In this document: positions 35,274-46,552 of the stretch, in pieces
Layout of the letters: each line of letters opens with the position of its first letter
How positions within the stretch are numbered: the stretch's first letter is position 1
NCBI GenBank assembly: GCA_015501595.1
Contig: JADNRX010000117.1
Span: forward strand, 62,001 to 126,000
DNA: 64,000 nt
Direction of reading: 5' to 3'
From: Hymenopellis radicata
Lineage: Eukaryota; Basidiomycota; Agaricomycetes; Agaricales; Physalacriaceae
Program-made: the position numbers and the translations under genes
Notes under the pieces: model-generated
The model's input: the letters and a program-made list of their open reading frames with translations, nothing else
Told to the model about the DNA's origin: nothing
Databases searched by the model: none

Positions 35274-36335
35274 ATGATGATGGATTCTGTGGTCGCACTG
35301 TATGCCCATGTCCTCACTCCAATTGCCCCATTTTCTTGGCTTGGACTCCCTGTGTCGACTCTCGACCTTGTCGGCACGGTCAGACTCTGCATAATTATGC
35401 GGCAAATCAAAGATATTCTGCACAAAGAGCATATGTCCAAGCCTGGCGCTGTCGCAGAAGCGCGCTCGTTTGCTCGAAGTGCTGCCACGACGTTGACTGT
35501 TGTTTTTGGAGGTAAGTATACCCTCGATCTTGACGAGAACGCGTACTCAATCAGTCCTCAGGCGAAGTCATGACTTGTATGATTCATTTCTCGAAAATGA
35601 ACGCTGCTTGAACGTTGACCCAGCACCGTTAATCGGCGTACCTCCATCATTCATGGTATCTGGGACCGCCACTATTCTCTTCACAGCCATACAAGCTATT
35701 GTAGACGTGGTTCCCTCAATGCCCGCACCCTTCTTCGAGATGGAGCTTCCCCTCTCTATCCTCGATGGTTTCACGCGTGCTTTCTTGCTATGTAACCTTA
35801 TACCTCCCGTGGTCACCGCAAACGCGTCCCCGGAGATCTCAAACTCGGCTTGGGCGCTGTTGATCACTTCTTTTGTTCGTATAGTCCACCCTTCCTGTGA
35901 CCTCGTTATTCATCTTTGTAGCTTGCAGCAAACGGTGGCTTCTTCCTTGCCAACCTGTTTTCCTTTATGCATCCTACCACGCTCAGTATACAGACACCTC
36001 CCGAACTCATGCCTTATGGATGGACCACTGCGGACTTGTGGTGCGCGCCACTGATAACTGGGCTATATGCCCTGCTTACGCATGCGCAACCTGTGTGGGC
36101 TGAGGCACACACGTTGCTAGTAGGTGGTCAAACTGCTGACAAAATGGCCGACCCGGTCGATCCGGAAAGCGCTCGAGCGCTCTGTGCCGTACTATTAGCG
36201 GCATTATTTGCTGGACGCACTGTGAAGAACTTTAGTCACGTCTTACGGCCCCAGAGTATGTATTTTTGGTCAACTTTCCCTATCCTTGAGCTAATCATGT
36301 TTTTCAACGCTTCAGTGAAAGTCAAGACCCAATAG
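35274..36335 (+). CDS. Conserved multi-pass membrane protein, unknown function
   Basis: ATG 35274, 'MMMDSVVALYAHVLTPIAPF', continues through introns at about 35511-35562 and 35578-35625 into 'PLIGVPPSFMVSGTATILF', 'FTRAFLLCNLIPPVV', 'WALLITSFVLANGGFFLAN', 'PYGWTTADLWCAPLITGLYA', 'ALCAVLLAALFAGRTVKNF', then a final mini-exon 'MKVKTQ' and TAG. At least six hydrophobic segments alternate with short loops. Splice junctions are all canonical and in phase, so the gene is intact. The layout loosely recalls TRIC-type channels, but I do not claim that. It shares a promoter region with SCAP. Confidence 0.75.
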
Positions 36336-36843
36336 ATGATAGTATTTTTAGTAGTAACTACGCCAATGCCTGCATTTACGTGACGTATTCGCTCCTGCGC
36401 TGAGTCAGTCGAGGCCCTGGCTCCTCTCGTTCCCTCCTGTGATAAACTTATCCTACGCGTACGCGCTATTCGCTGGGCTCTACAATTTACACCCAACAGA
36501 AATACTGCGCGATCTCCTCCTGAGAGTCAAAGAAACCAAAAATAAATGGGAGTCACTCCTCCGCTCTCATTCGTTCCTCCTGCCAGTGACGTGTTAATGT
36601 CCGGCGGTACATCACGGCGCCTCCATTTTAAGGAGATGTTCACATTCCAGTAAAAACCCGTAAGATGATGCTGCGCAATATGTCGCTAACGCAGTCGGAG
36701 GAAGCAGGGCTAAACACGCCACATATATCACATGACCTTCCTGAAATCTCCGTTCCGCGGACCGCGCCGGACCCGGCTTGAACGCGATCCCCAACCGAAA
36801 AGTATTCGGTCTCGCCCTCCAGCGCCCATCTCTGCTGGCAACG
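36336..36843. other. Intergenic, promoter of the PDX1 gene, no gene seen
   Basis: No extended coding similarity on either strand. An in-frame upstream ATG (36778) would lengthen PDX1 but spoil its targeting peptide. Confidence 0.4.
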
Positions 36844-37992
36844 ATGAACGCCCGTCAACTCGCCTCTGTGTCCAGGACATGCTATCGACAGTCAAAACGA
36901 CGTGAGCGACTTTTTTTCTTTCTAACGCGTGCGATTAATGGGGCAATTTATCCAGTGTTGCATTCGACGCCCAGTCGCCATGAAATCACGCAGCTGCAGA
37001 TGCCCGCCATGTCGCCCACGATGACGGAGGGCGGTATTGCTGGCTGGAAGAAGCAGCCTGGGGAGTCCTTTGTCGCCGGAGACGTGTTGCTCGAAATCGT
37101 GAGTGCCCTGCCTTGGCGTCTCCTTATAACCGTCTAAGGAAAGGCAGGAAACAGATAAAGCGACTATAGACGTGGAAGCGCAGGATGACGGGATCATGGG
37201 CAAGATTATCGTGCGTGTCCAATCCCCAAAAGCGTTCTAACCCAGAGATATGATATGACAGACCCCCGATGGCTCGAAAGCCATTCCAGTCGGCAAAATC
37301 ATCGCCTTGCTCGCACAAGAAGGCGACGACATCTCGAACCTACAAGTCCCCGCCGAATCCTCGTCCCAGCCCAAGGCGGAGGCAGAGATAGCCGCGCCGC
37401 CTCCGCGTCTACCTTCCGAGCCTGTGCCCGCCAAATCGCATTTAACATCGCCCCCCTCGCATTCGCGTCCGCTATTCCCATCCGTGCACCGACTTTTAAT
37501 GGAGTACGGTATTGAGGACACGGACAAGATCAAGGGCACTGGTGTACGGGGTATGTTGACCAAGGGAGACCTTCTAACGTTCTTGGGCAAAGCCTCCGGG
37601 CCTATGGGTACTTACAAGGAACCCAAGCCTGAAGGCAAACCCTCACCTGCTGCGCCGAAGAAGGAGCAAGTCAAGGTACTTTCTTTCTCTGAATCAACTT
37701 GCGCCAAATGTGACGTGTTTATTCCAGGTACTCGATGGCGCTGCTCTCCGCCAACTCATTGTCTCGTCGATGCTCAAAAACTCGACGCGACCAGCCATTA
37801 TTCCAGGTTAGACCTATACCTCCTTCTCTATAGCTGTATTCTCAATGTACTCTCAGGACCTGCCCCAGACTTTGATTCCATAATCGCCGACTACCTCCCC
37901 CAATACCGAAATCGGCGTCGAAAGTGCCTGTTTCTCTATTGTCGACTGTGCCAAAGTCGGATGCAGCTGCTTACTTTGATGGTCTGATTTAG
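36844..37992 (+). CDS. PDX1: Pyruvate dehydrogenase complex protein X (E3-binding, lipoyl protein)
   Basis: Mitochondrial component that docks dihydrolipoamide dehydrogenase to the E2 core. Start 'MNARQLASVSRTCYRQSKRR' is an Arg/Ser-rich presequence. The lipoyl domain follows: 'MPAMSPTMTEGGIAGWK', with the lipoyl-lysine motif 'ETDKATIDVE' (Lys codon 37157-37159). An Ala/Pro linker leads to the peripheral subunit-binding domain ('SVHRLLMEYGIEDTDKIKG', 'TGVRGMLTKGDLLTFLGKAS'). There is no acetyltransferase domain, which distinguishes it from E2. The C-terminal frame slips at the CCCCC run 37897-37901. One more C gives a tail that ends '...DAAAYFDGLI' at TAG 37990, and otherwise the ORF closes just before it. 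Confidence 0.9.
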
Positions 37993-39004
37993 AGCACAAC
38001 CGTATCATCGTCATGTTTAGAGTGCGTCAACGCGTTGTTTCATTGTAATGTGTGCCAGCTGAAGCTACGCGAGCTTGCGAGCGGCTAGCGCAAGTGTAAA
38101 ATAAGTCAAGGAAGACCAGAGATGAGTGCTTAGATCTTGGCCCGGACGTACTGACTACTTTCCTGTCGTGCGCGCTTACTCGACTTTCACGGGCCCGCCA
38201 CCTCGCCTTCATCTCTTCAATGTTTGCTTTCTTCGACCAACATGACAAACATACTTCCCAACCCTTCCTAAAACCTCTGCCACAGAATTCTACAGTCACC
38301 AACAGTTCTTTCTCAGTTATCCTGACTTTGAAGCTGACTACACCAACTGGTATACATTTGAATGCTCAGCCCGTAAGGACATCCTGCAGGGCATCCTCTT
38401 TGACAGGCAGTATTATGTCAATGAAGTGGATGGGCTCTGTCACTTTACACAATGCCATCCTCTTCCGACTTGGATCTCCGCGACACATAGTACACTGTTT
38501 CCCGTCTTTAGAAGACCAGTCTTCTTCCACGCGCTCACGGCGTCTGAGCTTGAGCACATGTCGTTCCGCCAAAGACCCGACGTTCGCTGCCTCGGTCCTC
38601 AATGTACACCAAAGCAAGAGGTTGGACGTCGTTCTGAGACCGTCATTTACTGCCTAGTCTTACGATTGGCTGTTGTCTGGTTATCTACGGGCAAGTACTC
38701 GCTACTCTTTTCCTTGACTGATGTTCATGATGTTTCTCTTTGTCGTAGGCTTGACTTCAAAGTGTCCTCCCGGTGTTTACTTTCTTGGCCTTGTCTATCT
38801 TGTAAGTCTTCCTTTGATCCTAAAACAACTACCACTTATCTCTTGAACTCGTCTAACAGCCAACATCGACGACGACGCTTTGTATGGCATAAGTCACTTG
38901 GCTACATGCCGCCCACTCCCTTCACTCAGGCTCACGTGATGCATCATCCCCAACATGTATCGCGTGTGGCGGTCCACATATCCTCTGTAAGAGGCTCCTC
39001 AGTC
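37993..39004 (+). other. Unresolved coding region between PDX1 and the duplication
   Basis: Open plus-strand stretches from ATG 38220 ('MFAFFDQHDKHTSQPF', 'SVILTLKLTTPTGIHLN', then possibly 'SVTLHNAILFRLGSPRHI' after a GT..AG intron) look protein-like and intron-split. I cannot name a family or complete a gene model. One open frame runs on into duplication block X and is probably accidental there. Confidence 0.3.
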
Positions 39005-39609
39005 TCCTTCTCGGACGGCATGCCTTGTTTCTCTACTCTTCAGAATGGTGAACTCTGGTCTTTCAAGCCAGCGGGTGCAGGAGGCGATATCGTCATCCTC
39101 ACCCTGCAGCCAGCTTTCTGAGAGTGCTGCTCCGTGGGGTATGTTCGGGTTCATCTGATACTTTCCCTTGACCCCGTTCACCTTGCGTACCGGTGTCGAT
39201 GTTTGCAGCCAGACCTATCTCCGGTCAGGATTGGGCACAGCGACGTCGTCATCCCCGCAAACACACAGAACTGATTATCCCATTCGACATGAGTTGAGTT
39301 ACCAAACCAACCCGTTTTATTGACTAACCCTCTCGCGCACATGGTTCCCACGTCCAAGTTACCAGACCTTGTACGCGGCATCTTTCTCTTCATCAAGACC
39401 AAAGACATCGATGTTCCACCTGTTTATTGCGTCAACGGACGCAGCAAGGCTGCGAAATAAAACAGACTCACCGAGGCTTGAAGGCAACAGGTACTCCGTA
39501 GCGAACAGGATTTTCCCTCCCAATTTTGCTTACAGCCTCGAAATCCTCTTCGGGAGGATAAAGTCTTGGAAGTTGATCTTAATTTTATTTCATCAGCAAG
39601 CTGGTAAGT
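39005..39609 (-). pseudogene. AKR 3' fragment (copy of block X)
   Basis: Minus strand carries the last AKR exons: '[11 protein letters not shown]'-shadowed sequence equals the reverse of 16910-17152, ending with the same 'DAAYKVW' stop, followed by the better-preserved version of the unknown downstream coding segment. It is cut inside the same AKR intron at 39609 (equivalent to 16910), so no functional AKR can be made. Confidence 0.8.
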
Positions 39610-40329
39610 GGTAACCTCTGGTAACTGCTGGCAGTGGTAAACAGTCACCGAAAATGCGACCTCCAAGCGACCTCCATCAACCGAATGCTGGCCAGGCCCG
39701 GGAAGCCGGCCCGACATACCCACTGTTAGTATGTCATCTTCCCCTTCTTCGATTTTTTTATTCGTTCATCCAAGCAGAGGATTTACGCAAACGTATGTCA
39801 TTGGGAAGCAAAGGTAACAAAGCACCCCGGGGGGCCGCACGTGTACACGCGCTAAGCCCTACGGAAGTCCCGAATGACTCTGGCTTGGCCCATTAAGAGC
39901 GGCTTTTTCATCTGCGCGCGTCTAGTACTCTTATGGGCACCTCTGTTAAGAGAGCCTCCGTTCAACCGTTGTCTTCGACTCTGCCACACCCTGACGCCCA
40001 GTGACGCCCAATCTATATACATCCTCTGGGCGCCGATGTTGATCGAGTTAGTGTAGACTTCCGATGCTCTGGACGCTGCGAGGAAGGAGGTACGTGTGGA
40101 CTTGTCACCGAGAAGCCGGTTCTCTGAGCCATTTCTTCGATCTCTCGCAGCCAAAACATACTCGAAGCAAGGATGTGAAAGTTGCGCGAAGGCCGAAACC
40201 ATACTTACGGTCGCGCTTTATCTTCTTGTGGGTCCTGTGTGGGTTGTTACCAGAACACATGATAGCTGGGGTGAACGTGAACGGTATCACTTGTCATTGT
40301 GGGGATTTGGAATGTCCGCAGCGAGAGTT

Positions 40330-40336
40330 ATAAAAC
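40330..40336 (+). promoter_or_regulatory. TATA box of NRPS-like copy B
   Basis: TATAAAA at 40 bp before ATG 40376, identical in place to copy A. An out-of-frame ATG at 40339 lies too close to it to be in the mRNA if initiation is about 30 bp downstream. Confidence 0.5.
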
Positions 40337-40375
40337 CCATGCCCAACCCACAGCAGCAGTTCACGCAACGCCATC

Positions 40376-43300
40376 ATGCAGTATCCGGCACCGCAAGGTT
40401 TAACGTCCAAGACCTTCCGTCCACCGCCTCTCGATGGTTCATTGACGCTCCCATCGCTTCCTGAATTTCACGCGAAGAATAGTCCCGACCATCCAGTGTT
40501 TCGCTACGAGAGTCCAAACGATGGAAGTGTGACAGAATTGTGCTGGACTCAGGTCTTCCTTGCTATCCAAGTGGCTAGACAGATTGTTCAACGCAGTCTC
40601 GGAGCGCCTATTTCGGGAAATCGTCCTGTGGTTGCGATTCTTGTCAACACAGGTACATCACCGATTTAGGTATGTCTTGGAATTACTGATAATTATGCAG
40701 ATACAATGTCCTTCTTCGCCATCGTTTATGGTCTAATGCAAGCTGGATTTGTTCCTTTTCCCATCTCCATGCGCAATTCTGCTGCCGCTGTGGTACATCT
40801 TGTCAAGGAGACCAAGTGTACTCGTATGATCGTCAGCCACGATCAGCACCTCCAGATAGTCGCGGACATAGTCCGTCACGAATGTAGCCCAGAAATGGGT
40901 GCTATGCAAAGTATGCCAATGCCCTCTTTCGAATCCTTGTATCATATCGGCAGTGGTGAAGTTCAGAACTCCCCGAATGAGTCGCTGCCCGAGTTTGAGT
41001 GGACGGAGACGGCATTGATCTTCCACTCTTCCGGGACTACGCGCTTTCCCAGTCCAATTCACCTCAGCCACCGCCTGCTCCTACAGTATGCTCGGCTTCC
41101 TTGTAAGTACTTACTCCGAAACTGCATTAGCGTAAGCTGACGGACTCCTTTCAAAGACTACGGAGAGATGGATATGTGTGAGCTCATATTCGCCTCACAG
41201 GGACTACCGATGTACCGTACGTTGACTTCTTTCTGGAGCTTCCCTTTCCGACGCATTTGCGGGTAGATGTGCTAGGCTTCTGGCCGACGTGCCTCATGGT
41301 GAGTCTTGACCACAAACTGCTCTTCCTCCGGTGTAACACATATCATCAGATCTCATCGGGTATGATTATAGCGGTGTTTCCACCTACCAATCGTCCTGTC
41401 GTGCCCAGTTCAGAACGTTGCCTGGCCAGCGCTACGGCGCTGTGCTGTAACGTGATACTCACAGTGCCTTCGTTCGTTGAGGTTCGTGGTATAAGGAGGA
41501 TTCATGTTCGCGTGTAACTCAATACTTGCAGCAATGGTCCAAAAATCCCGCCTCAATCAAAGCATTAAACACCTTCACTTGTGTGGTGTGTCTTCGCTGT
41601 TTGGTTCTCTCAATCTTCCCTGATTGTTCCAATACTAGCTTTATGGCGGAGGACCCTTGTCGAAAGACGCAGGCGACATCTTGAGATCTCACGGCGTGCC
41701 TCTAACTGCGTATTATGGACTGTCAGTAATTCATTCTACTAACACCGAGATGCTCACTGGCAACGATATAGAACGGAAACGGGCGGGATTGTAGTCTTTC
41801 AGAGTGCGTTTATCTTCATGTTATCGTCCGCAGTCTAGGATGACATATTGTTGCAGAGAAACCTCCCTCTGTGGGTTGGGAATGGATGCGGGTGAGTACT
41901 GTATTCTTCAATTGTCTAGCTCTAACAATCCGAGGTAGCTAGCATCTCATGTCGATGCTGCCTTTGTACCAGCAGAGGACAACGTGTTCCGGTTGTACAT
42001 TAAAGTGGGTGCTTTCGGATGCTGCCTCGCGTGAATGAACGGCTTGACGCATACTACTCAGGAATCTCCTAACCTCTCGCCGGCTGTTATTAACGCTGAA
42101 GTGGACGGCGTACGGGCCTTCGACACAAAAGATCTAGTCATTCGGCACCCCGTCAATCCCGTCTACTGGAAGATATACGGCCGAGCAGGTGAGGCGGACA
42201 TTCCTATTTCAGATTCTGCCAGTGCTAACCAGCGAGGTATCTAGACGACCAAATCATGCACAGCACCGGCGTATGTACTACCCTTTTACTTTGAAGCCAC
42301 GGATGCTGACAGCTGTTTCAGGAAAAGGTAATATTTGTGAATTGACCTCGACATGACTGACGTCTTGCGTTTTCCGCGTAGACGAATCCGGCCCCGATAG
42401 GTGACCGTCCTTCACTGTGTAGGGGAAATATCTGCTGACTGTAGTTCCCCCAGAGATCATCTTACAAGGTGACAAGCACATTGCGAGTGCGATCATGTTT
42501 GGGAGGGCCAAATTCCAACCTGGCGTGCTGATTCTTCCGCGCCCCGAATACGCTTTCGACCCAACCGACTCTGTAAAGCTTGCGGAATTCCGCAACAAGA
42601 TCTGGTCTGTACTATGTTGTTCTATTCGTCTGCTCGTTCGGCATTGATTTCCCTACAGGAACACTGTGATGATCGCTAATGAACAAGCGCCACAGCATTC
42701 GAGGATTTACAAAGAGGTGAGCCCGGTTGACTTATGGCTCGCAGTACGATGTATATTGATTACGGGACTTGTCAGATGATTCTCGTGGCGAATCCTTCCA
42801 AGCCTTTCGAGTACACGTCCAAAGGATCTCTTCGTCGCGGTGCCATTGTCGATCGGTATCATGACGAGATCGAAGGCATATATAATGCAGTAGATGACAT
42901 ATCGCACGCGGAGGCTGCACCGCCGGAGTGGGATCTCAAAAACATTACAATCTTCGTTCGCGGCATAGTCCATGATGTTCTCTCTCCTTCCGTCATGGAC
43001 GACATGAATATCTTTGATGCTGGTGGCGATAGGTACCGTTCCCAGATGTTCTTCCGGAGAAAATCAACTGATCATGCTCATTTACAGTTTAACCGCAACC
43101 TCTATTCGGAATTCGCTTCTTCGCGCAATGCACCAGTCGAAAGTTGTCCCGCTCGCCGCGATTCGACTCTTGCCGCAAAACTTTGTATTCGAGTTCCCGA
43201 CGATTTTCGGATTGAGTGCCTTTGTCCGTGGTTTCGTCGTCGGTTCATTCAAGATTCCTAGTGCAAAGGAGTTGAAGGAGGAGGAAGAGGGTTATTATTC

Positions 43301-44209
43301 AGTTGATACGCCGCTTCCAATGTCCGGGCAGACGGTGGTAAAGCTGTTGGAGGGGAAAGGGGACCCACCTCTCATTATGATTCACGGTTAGTAAGACTTC
43401 TTCCAGCTAACATGTATTCTTATGCACTTGCAGGCGCCGGAGGGCTCTTCTTCGAATACGCATCATATGCCGAAAAGTTTCGGACGTCTGTCTGGACGTT
43501 GCAAGTCACGCCCGACACCCCGTTAACGACGTTGGACGAAATGGCTGCTTTCTACTTTGCGAAAATCAAGGAGCAACAACCGACGGGACCGTATCGGCTA
43601 GCTGCATACTCATCGACGAGTATCCTTGGCTTTGCGCTCGCCAAGCTCTTCGAGGACAACGGCGACGACGTCGTCCAACTGGCCATGCTGGACCATTTCC
43701 CGTCTATGTTTGTTTACTCTGCCAACCAGATTGGTAATCCCGATCCTAGAATCCCGCGTAACCGAGAGAAGATCGTGGCGTTGTCGATGGACGCTATCAG
43801 TGGACTGATGATGCGAGACGCGAACTGGACAATTATGGAGAAACAGTTCCAGGTCTTTCTTGATGCTTCTAATGGTCTTCCCGCTCCGGCGCTGGTGAAG
43901 GCAGCCGCCGAGACGGCCAGCAAGTATATCACACTCGTTGCCGATTATGTTTATGATCTGACCACCGGTTCCCCGGGCGCATCTTCGTTGGAGCTTATGG
44001 TGAAATGGATGGCCTCTGTCAGAGCACCTGTCTGTGTTTATGTTGCGAAGACAGGTTCCTTGGGGTTTGTGGATGACAAGGACAAAGAGGAATGGGCTGG
44101 TCTCGGAGCCAAGTATTTGCCTGGCGCGCGGGTTGTCTCCCTCGAGGGTGGCCATTATGAATTTTTGATGAACGAGATAGTTATTCGGGATTTGCAACAG
44201 GGCTTTTAG
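40376..44209 (+). CDS. NRPS-like A-T-TE enzyme, copy B (intact)
   Basis: Single-module synthetase-like enzyme that should adenylate a carboxylic acid, load it on a phosphopantetheine carrier and release it by a thioesterase. A domain: 'IFHSSGTTRFPSPIHLSHR' (A3), 'YYGLTETGG' split by the intron after 'YYGL' (A5), 'WKIYGRA' plus 'DDQIMHSTGEK' (A7/A8). Carrier: 'DIFDAGGDSLTATSIRNSLL' with the Ser codon spanning an intron. TE: 'LIMIHGAGGLFFEYASYA', nucleophile Ser in 'LAAYSSTSILG' where the usual GxSxG glycines are replaced, 'LAMLDHFPS', and the His of 'LEGGHYEFLMNE'. No condensation domain. This layout is that of basidiomycete quinone (atromentin-type) synthetases, but the adenylation start resembles other mushroom NRPS-like proteins and the substrate is unknown. 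About ten introns, all in phase. Confidence 0.88.
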
Positions 44210-44371
44210 GTTGGACTATTTTGTAAATAGGACAGTTATTTCATACTCAGTTGAGTGTGGCGCACAGTTTGTGCATATTGTCCAACGACATTCCTCGTCA
44301 ATTTAAATCCGCTCCTTCACCTCCTTGTGCTTCCACCTCATCTACGAGTCGCGGCATCTGCGGATCAATGA

Positions 44372-44592
44372 AGCTTTAACATCAATGCAAGCCTGTAGCT
44401 TCAATGTCTCATCCTCAAGTCAACGTGACCACGACGGGGCCCCCGACGGCGCGTGTGGGCATGTACGAGACCGAAGATGGCACGTCTCTACCACGGGCAC
44501 ATATTGAACTCGAAACACGACCAGTTCGTCATGGACACTGGCAGGTATATAGTAAATCATCAACGCTCTCGCTCAAGTTGGGGCGGCGACAG
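44372..44592. repeat. Short repeat shared with 47320-47495
   Basis: Nearly the same sequence, shortened by small deletions at the second site, lies downstream at 47320-47495. It includes the segment reading 'YETEDGTSLPRAHI' in one frame. Nature unknown; perhaps a mobile-element or gene scrap. Confidence 0.6.
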
Positions 44593-44909
44593 CGGTCCGA
44601 CCTCTCCCAGCTGCTGTAAAAAGCGGTCTGTACTGATGGAGAGGGTGACACTGTGCCAGTGACTTTTGACGATGTCGGTAGACTCTCCTTCCCAGTCCAC
44701 GTCATAGTCAAATGGACGAGAACACCACCCGGAGCGACGCCAGCAGGAGGGCAATAGCTCGTCGTGTCACCACAAACTACGACTCTGTCCTTCAGAAAAT
44801 CTCGTTTGAGCATGGGCACTGATAACATGTTGTATCTTTACAGCACGATTCCTTTTTTGTAACTCTTACTGCGTTTCCAAGTAGTCACCTCCGCGCCTCA
44901 CGCCCATTG
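44593..44909 (-). pseudogene. F-box/LRR gene scrap
   Basis: Minus strand reads 'DYDVDWEGESTDIVKSHWHS' and 'VTLSISTDRFLQQLGEVGPL', matching the mid-part of the F-box/LRR genes nearby (for example 'DILKRHSLRWQDVTLSSHPD'). About 160 bp of the right part (44762-44920) recurs inverted at 56690-56850. Confidence 0.6.
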
Positions 44910-46552
44910 TCACAAAATTCGTTTACGCGACCTGTTGTCTGGAAAGGTTAAGCTAATGAGGTCATGAACGGCAAAACACTGTAGCTCACACTCAAAGATA
45001 ACGATGTCTAAACCCTCTGCTTTGAGCACCCGAAGACAATCTATCGTCCGACGAAGCTTTTCCTTCACTTCTTCATCATCCTCAAGTGCGTGTCCAAAAC
45101 ACAGGCGAACATATTCTAATTTAGCCACGTCGTTTCTTGTGACATGCCAACGGGATTGGACTACATCGATTGCCGAGTGAACCATTGACCACATCCCGTC
45201 GTAGGTCTCTTGGCGGCTCGTGCACTCAAAATGAGTCATGTTTGGGACTAACAAGGGCGTAGCGGAAGCGGTCAGAAGTACGAGGTCCTCAATGTGAAAT
45301 TTTACGCCAAGCTTCAATGTTCGAATGGACGCGGACGTGAATGAGGAGATAAACTGGTGATTGTGAATCGGTCTCGGGAGATGTGAGGCCTCAATTTCGA
45401 CGGATGCCAGCATTGGTGACTGGGCTAGAAAGGTTCTGAAAGCAGAAACGTAATCCTCAACGGCGGTGCCATTGTGTTCGTGCATGAGGCTGAAAGCGAG
45501 GTGATCAAGTTGAAATTTGAGTTCTGTCAAGGATCTACACCGAAGATGATGTAGCAGCCTAACATCCTTTATATCAAGAGTCTGGAGTTTTGAATGAATG
45601 ATAGCGTTGGATGACTGTGGTTCTCGTGTAGAGTCGGTGGTATATGAAAGCAGGTTAGGACAATGCGCAAGTAGTTGGTAGTCAAGACTGAGGGTCCCGA
45701 ACTCGCTAAGGGAAACGTCGAGGTGTGTCAATTGGTGCCAGGGAAATGCAGATGACATTGGGTTTAGATCGTCCAACAGCAGGTCAACCCGCAGTTTGAG
45801 TGACTGCAGCTTCGGTGCATACTGAAAGCGGTCCAGAATGTGTGCGAGGGTACAGGCTTTACGGCGGTTCGGATTATAGATGACAAGCGAAGCAGTCTCC
45901 AAAAGCGGCAGTTCGCCGACTTCACCCAGCTGCATATAGTCTTTTGGCATCGCGAAGATGCTTATATTCTGCCAGCGTTGGGAATGACTTTTGACAATGT
46001 CAAGATAGTGCCCAAGGGAGTCCATTTCGTAGTGGAACGACAACGGTGAGGACCTTTCAAAAACCGTTGACAGCTGGGCGCGGCTGTCATCGGTATAGTA
46101 CAACGGGGATGACGACAGCGCACAAGACGAGTGCGACCATAGCGTCGATGGCGCCGATACTATCTGCCTCCAAAAGCGACATACGCGTCCGAGTTTCCAT
46201 GGCCCCTTGGAGAAGGCGTACCAGGGCCGTTTATCAACAGCGAGCTGGAAGATTTCAAACAGTATCTCAGCAGGAAGCATGTGAATAGGGGGAAAGAGCT
46301 GGATATGCGCTGTGCGCAATGTTTCGAGAGAAGCTAGTTGACGATGTGCGCCGGCTAGCGCTGCAGTGAGGTGTGCAACCCATTCGCGACATGACCATAT
46401 GTCTAGCATAACATCGTCTGCAGATCTCAGAATGGCACGTCGCTCGGCGGTGGGGTATCAAAGGCAACACATCTTCCAAGATGGGCGTGGAATGGGGACG
46501 AGCGGGAATCGAGGAAAGAGCGAGGCTTGCAGTTTGGGCAGCTGTTCGACAC
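44910..46552 (-). CDS. F-box/leucine-rich-repeat-like protein 1
   Basis: Substrate-receptor type protein for SCF ubiquitin ligases, by family. After an acceptor at about 46553 the exon reads 'VSNSCPNCKPRSFLDS', a coiled-coil-like 'AHLTAALAGAHRQLASLETL', and the F-box core 'PIHMLPAEILFEIFQLAVDK' with 'GRVCRFWRQIVSAPSTLWS'. Irregular LRR-like strands follow ('PKLQSLKLRVDLLLDDL', 'SIRTLKLGVKFHIEDLVLL') to the stop at 44910. One C is apparently missing at the GGGG/CCCC run 46452-46455, which separates the N-terminal 'HAHLGRCVAFDTP' from the main frame. The first exon and start codon are not resolved. Two paralogues lie at 48.4-50.0 and 57.1-58.7 kb. Confidence 0.78.

Larger units (their letters stand above)
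39690..44330. repeat. Segmental duplication block Y, inverted copy
   Basis: Inverted match to 17455-22183. It starts at 39690 (equivalent to 22183), about 80 bp after block X' ends, and stops at about 44330 (equivalent to 17455). Confidence 0.9.

Noticed and set aside
38220..39121. A protein gene on the plus strand ending inside duplication block X.
   Set aside because: Protein-like stretches exist but no family, start-to-stop model or splice chain was convincing, and the end of the ORF overlaps sequence that codes on the other strand.
40339..40341. Upstream ATG regulating NRPS-like copy B.
   Set aside because: It lies only three bases after the TATA box, so it should be upstream of the transcription start.
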